In this document: positions 59,219 through 64,000 of the stretch, in pieces
Numbering within the stretch: position 1 is the first letter of the stretch
Layout: every line of letters starts with the position of its first letter
NCBI GenBank assembly: GCA_963942565.1
Contig: OZ012694.1
Location: 31,574,357-31,638,356 of the forward strand
Origin: Maea johnstoni
Lineage: Eukaryota > Annelida > Polychaeta > Spionida > Magelonidae
Direction of reading: 5' to 3'
Length of the DNA: 64,000 bases
Translations under genes and position numbers: made by a program
The notes under the pieces: model-generated
What the model was told of the DNA's origin: nothing
Seen by the model: only the letters and a program-made list of their open reading frames with translations
The model's database searches: none

Positions 59219-59379
59219 TTTATTCAAAAATCTGTGTCTCTGTCTTGTAGACATTGGCTTCAAATTTGAACCTTATGAATCAAACCACATGGGCTGGTTC
59301 TGAGGTTATAAGGCCCCTTTGTTTTCATCAAGTCTTTGTCTTGTAGATACTGTCTTCAAGTTTGTCCTTGTGAATCAAA
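59219..59379 (-). other. 3' UTR of the SPMIP5-like gene
   Basis: Minus-strand AATAAA at 59224-59219, 155 bases past the stop, is a candidate poly(A) signal. The UTR consists of degenerate repeats of about 115 bases that resemble the end of the last coding exon. Confidence 0.4.
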
Positions 59380-63769
<4,390 letters not shown>

Positions 63770-63861
63770 CTGAAACATAATAAAAATTACGACTTACGGT
63801 ACATGTTTTCTTCAAACTGGCATTAGACTTTTAATGCCTTCAAAACTATTTTAAGTGTTCT

Positions 63862-64000
<139 letters not shown>

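Overview
This is a eukaryotic window, almost certainly from a marine invertebrate and most likely an invertebrate deuterostome; a lophotrochozoan is not excluded. Genes are split into many short exons with GT-AG introns of about 0.3-3 kb. Introns are full of (ATT)n, (TA)n, (GA)n and (TAG)n arrays, short TIR elements and a tRNA-derived SINE. There are no operons, Shine-Dalgarno sites or CRISPR arrays. I assembled gene models by hand from splice sites and phase continuity; no search was run.

Three protein genes are supported. (1) Plus strand, 4801-40159: the C-terminal 36 exons (4634 coding bases, about 1543 residues) of a ciliary central-pair protein, best matched to CFAP46/TTC40. Its 5' part lies upstream. 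It has a TPR-like helical body and ends in what reads as a CHAT (caspase-like) fold without the catalytic His/Cys. (2) Minus strand, 52401 down to 43417, with a probable non-coding first exon near 54198-54290: a complete seven-coding-exon gene for a 1473-residue deltex-family E3 ligase. Its order is RRM/NID-like domain, KH-like region, macrodomain, RING, deltex C-terminal (DTC) domain. One polypeptide thus joins modules that in humans are split between PARP9 and DTX3L. Upstream lie two kB sites, a GAS/STAT site and a CRE. (3) Minus strand, 63769 down to 59380: five exons ending a sperm-microtubule inner protein like human C10orf82/SPMIP5. Genes 1 and 2 converge; 2 and 3 run in the same direction.

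Layout: 1-4.8 kb is repeats plus a possible micro-exon; 4.8-40.2 kb CFAP46-like; 40.2-43.4 kb intergenic, 3' ends and repeats; 43.4-54.4 kb the macro-RING-DTC gene and its promoter; 54.4-59.4 kb telomere-like inverted repeat, TA arrays, a hairpin and SINEs; 59.4-63.8 kb SPMIP5-like; the rest is a TA array.

The most unusual structural signal is that at least eleven exon edges, in all three genes, carry local tandem or near-tandem copies of the exon end together with its splice site. A 27-bp minisatellite also runs open and in frame into one CFAP46 exon. Several TIR families are recognisable: two with TTAA targets (piggyBac-like), one with TA targets, one CAGGGGCGGATCC-ended element and foldbacks. 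Two of the ciliary genes (CFAP46 and SPMIP5/C10orf82) both lie on human 10q, so their linkage here may be ancient.
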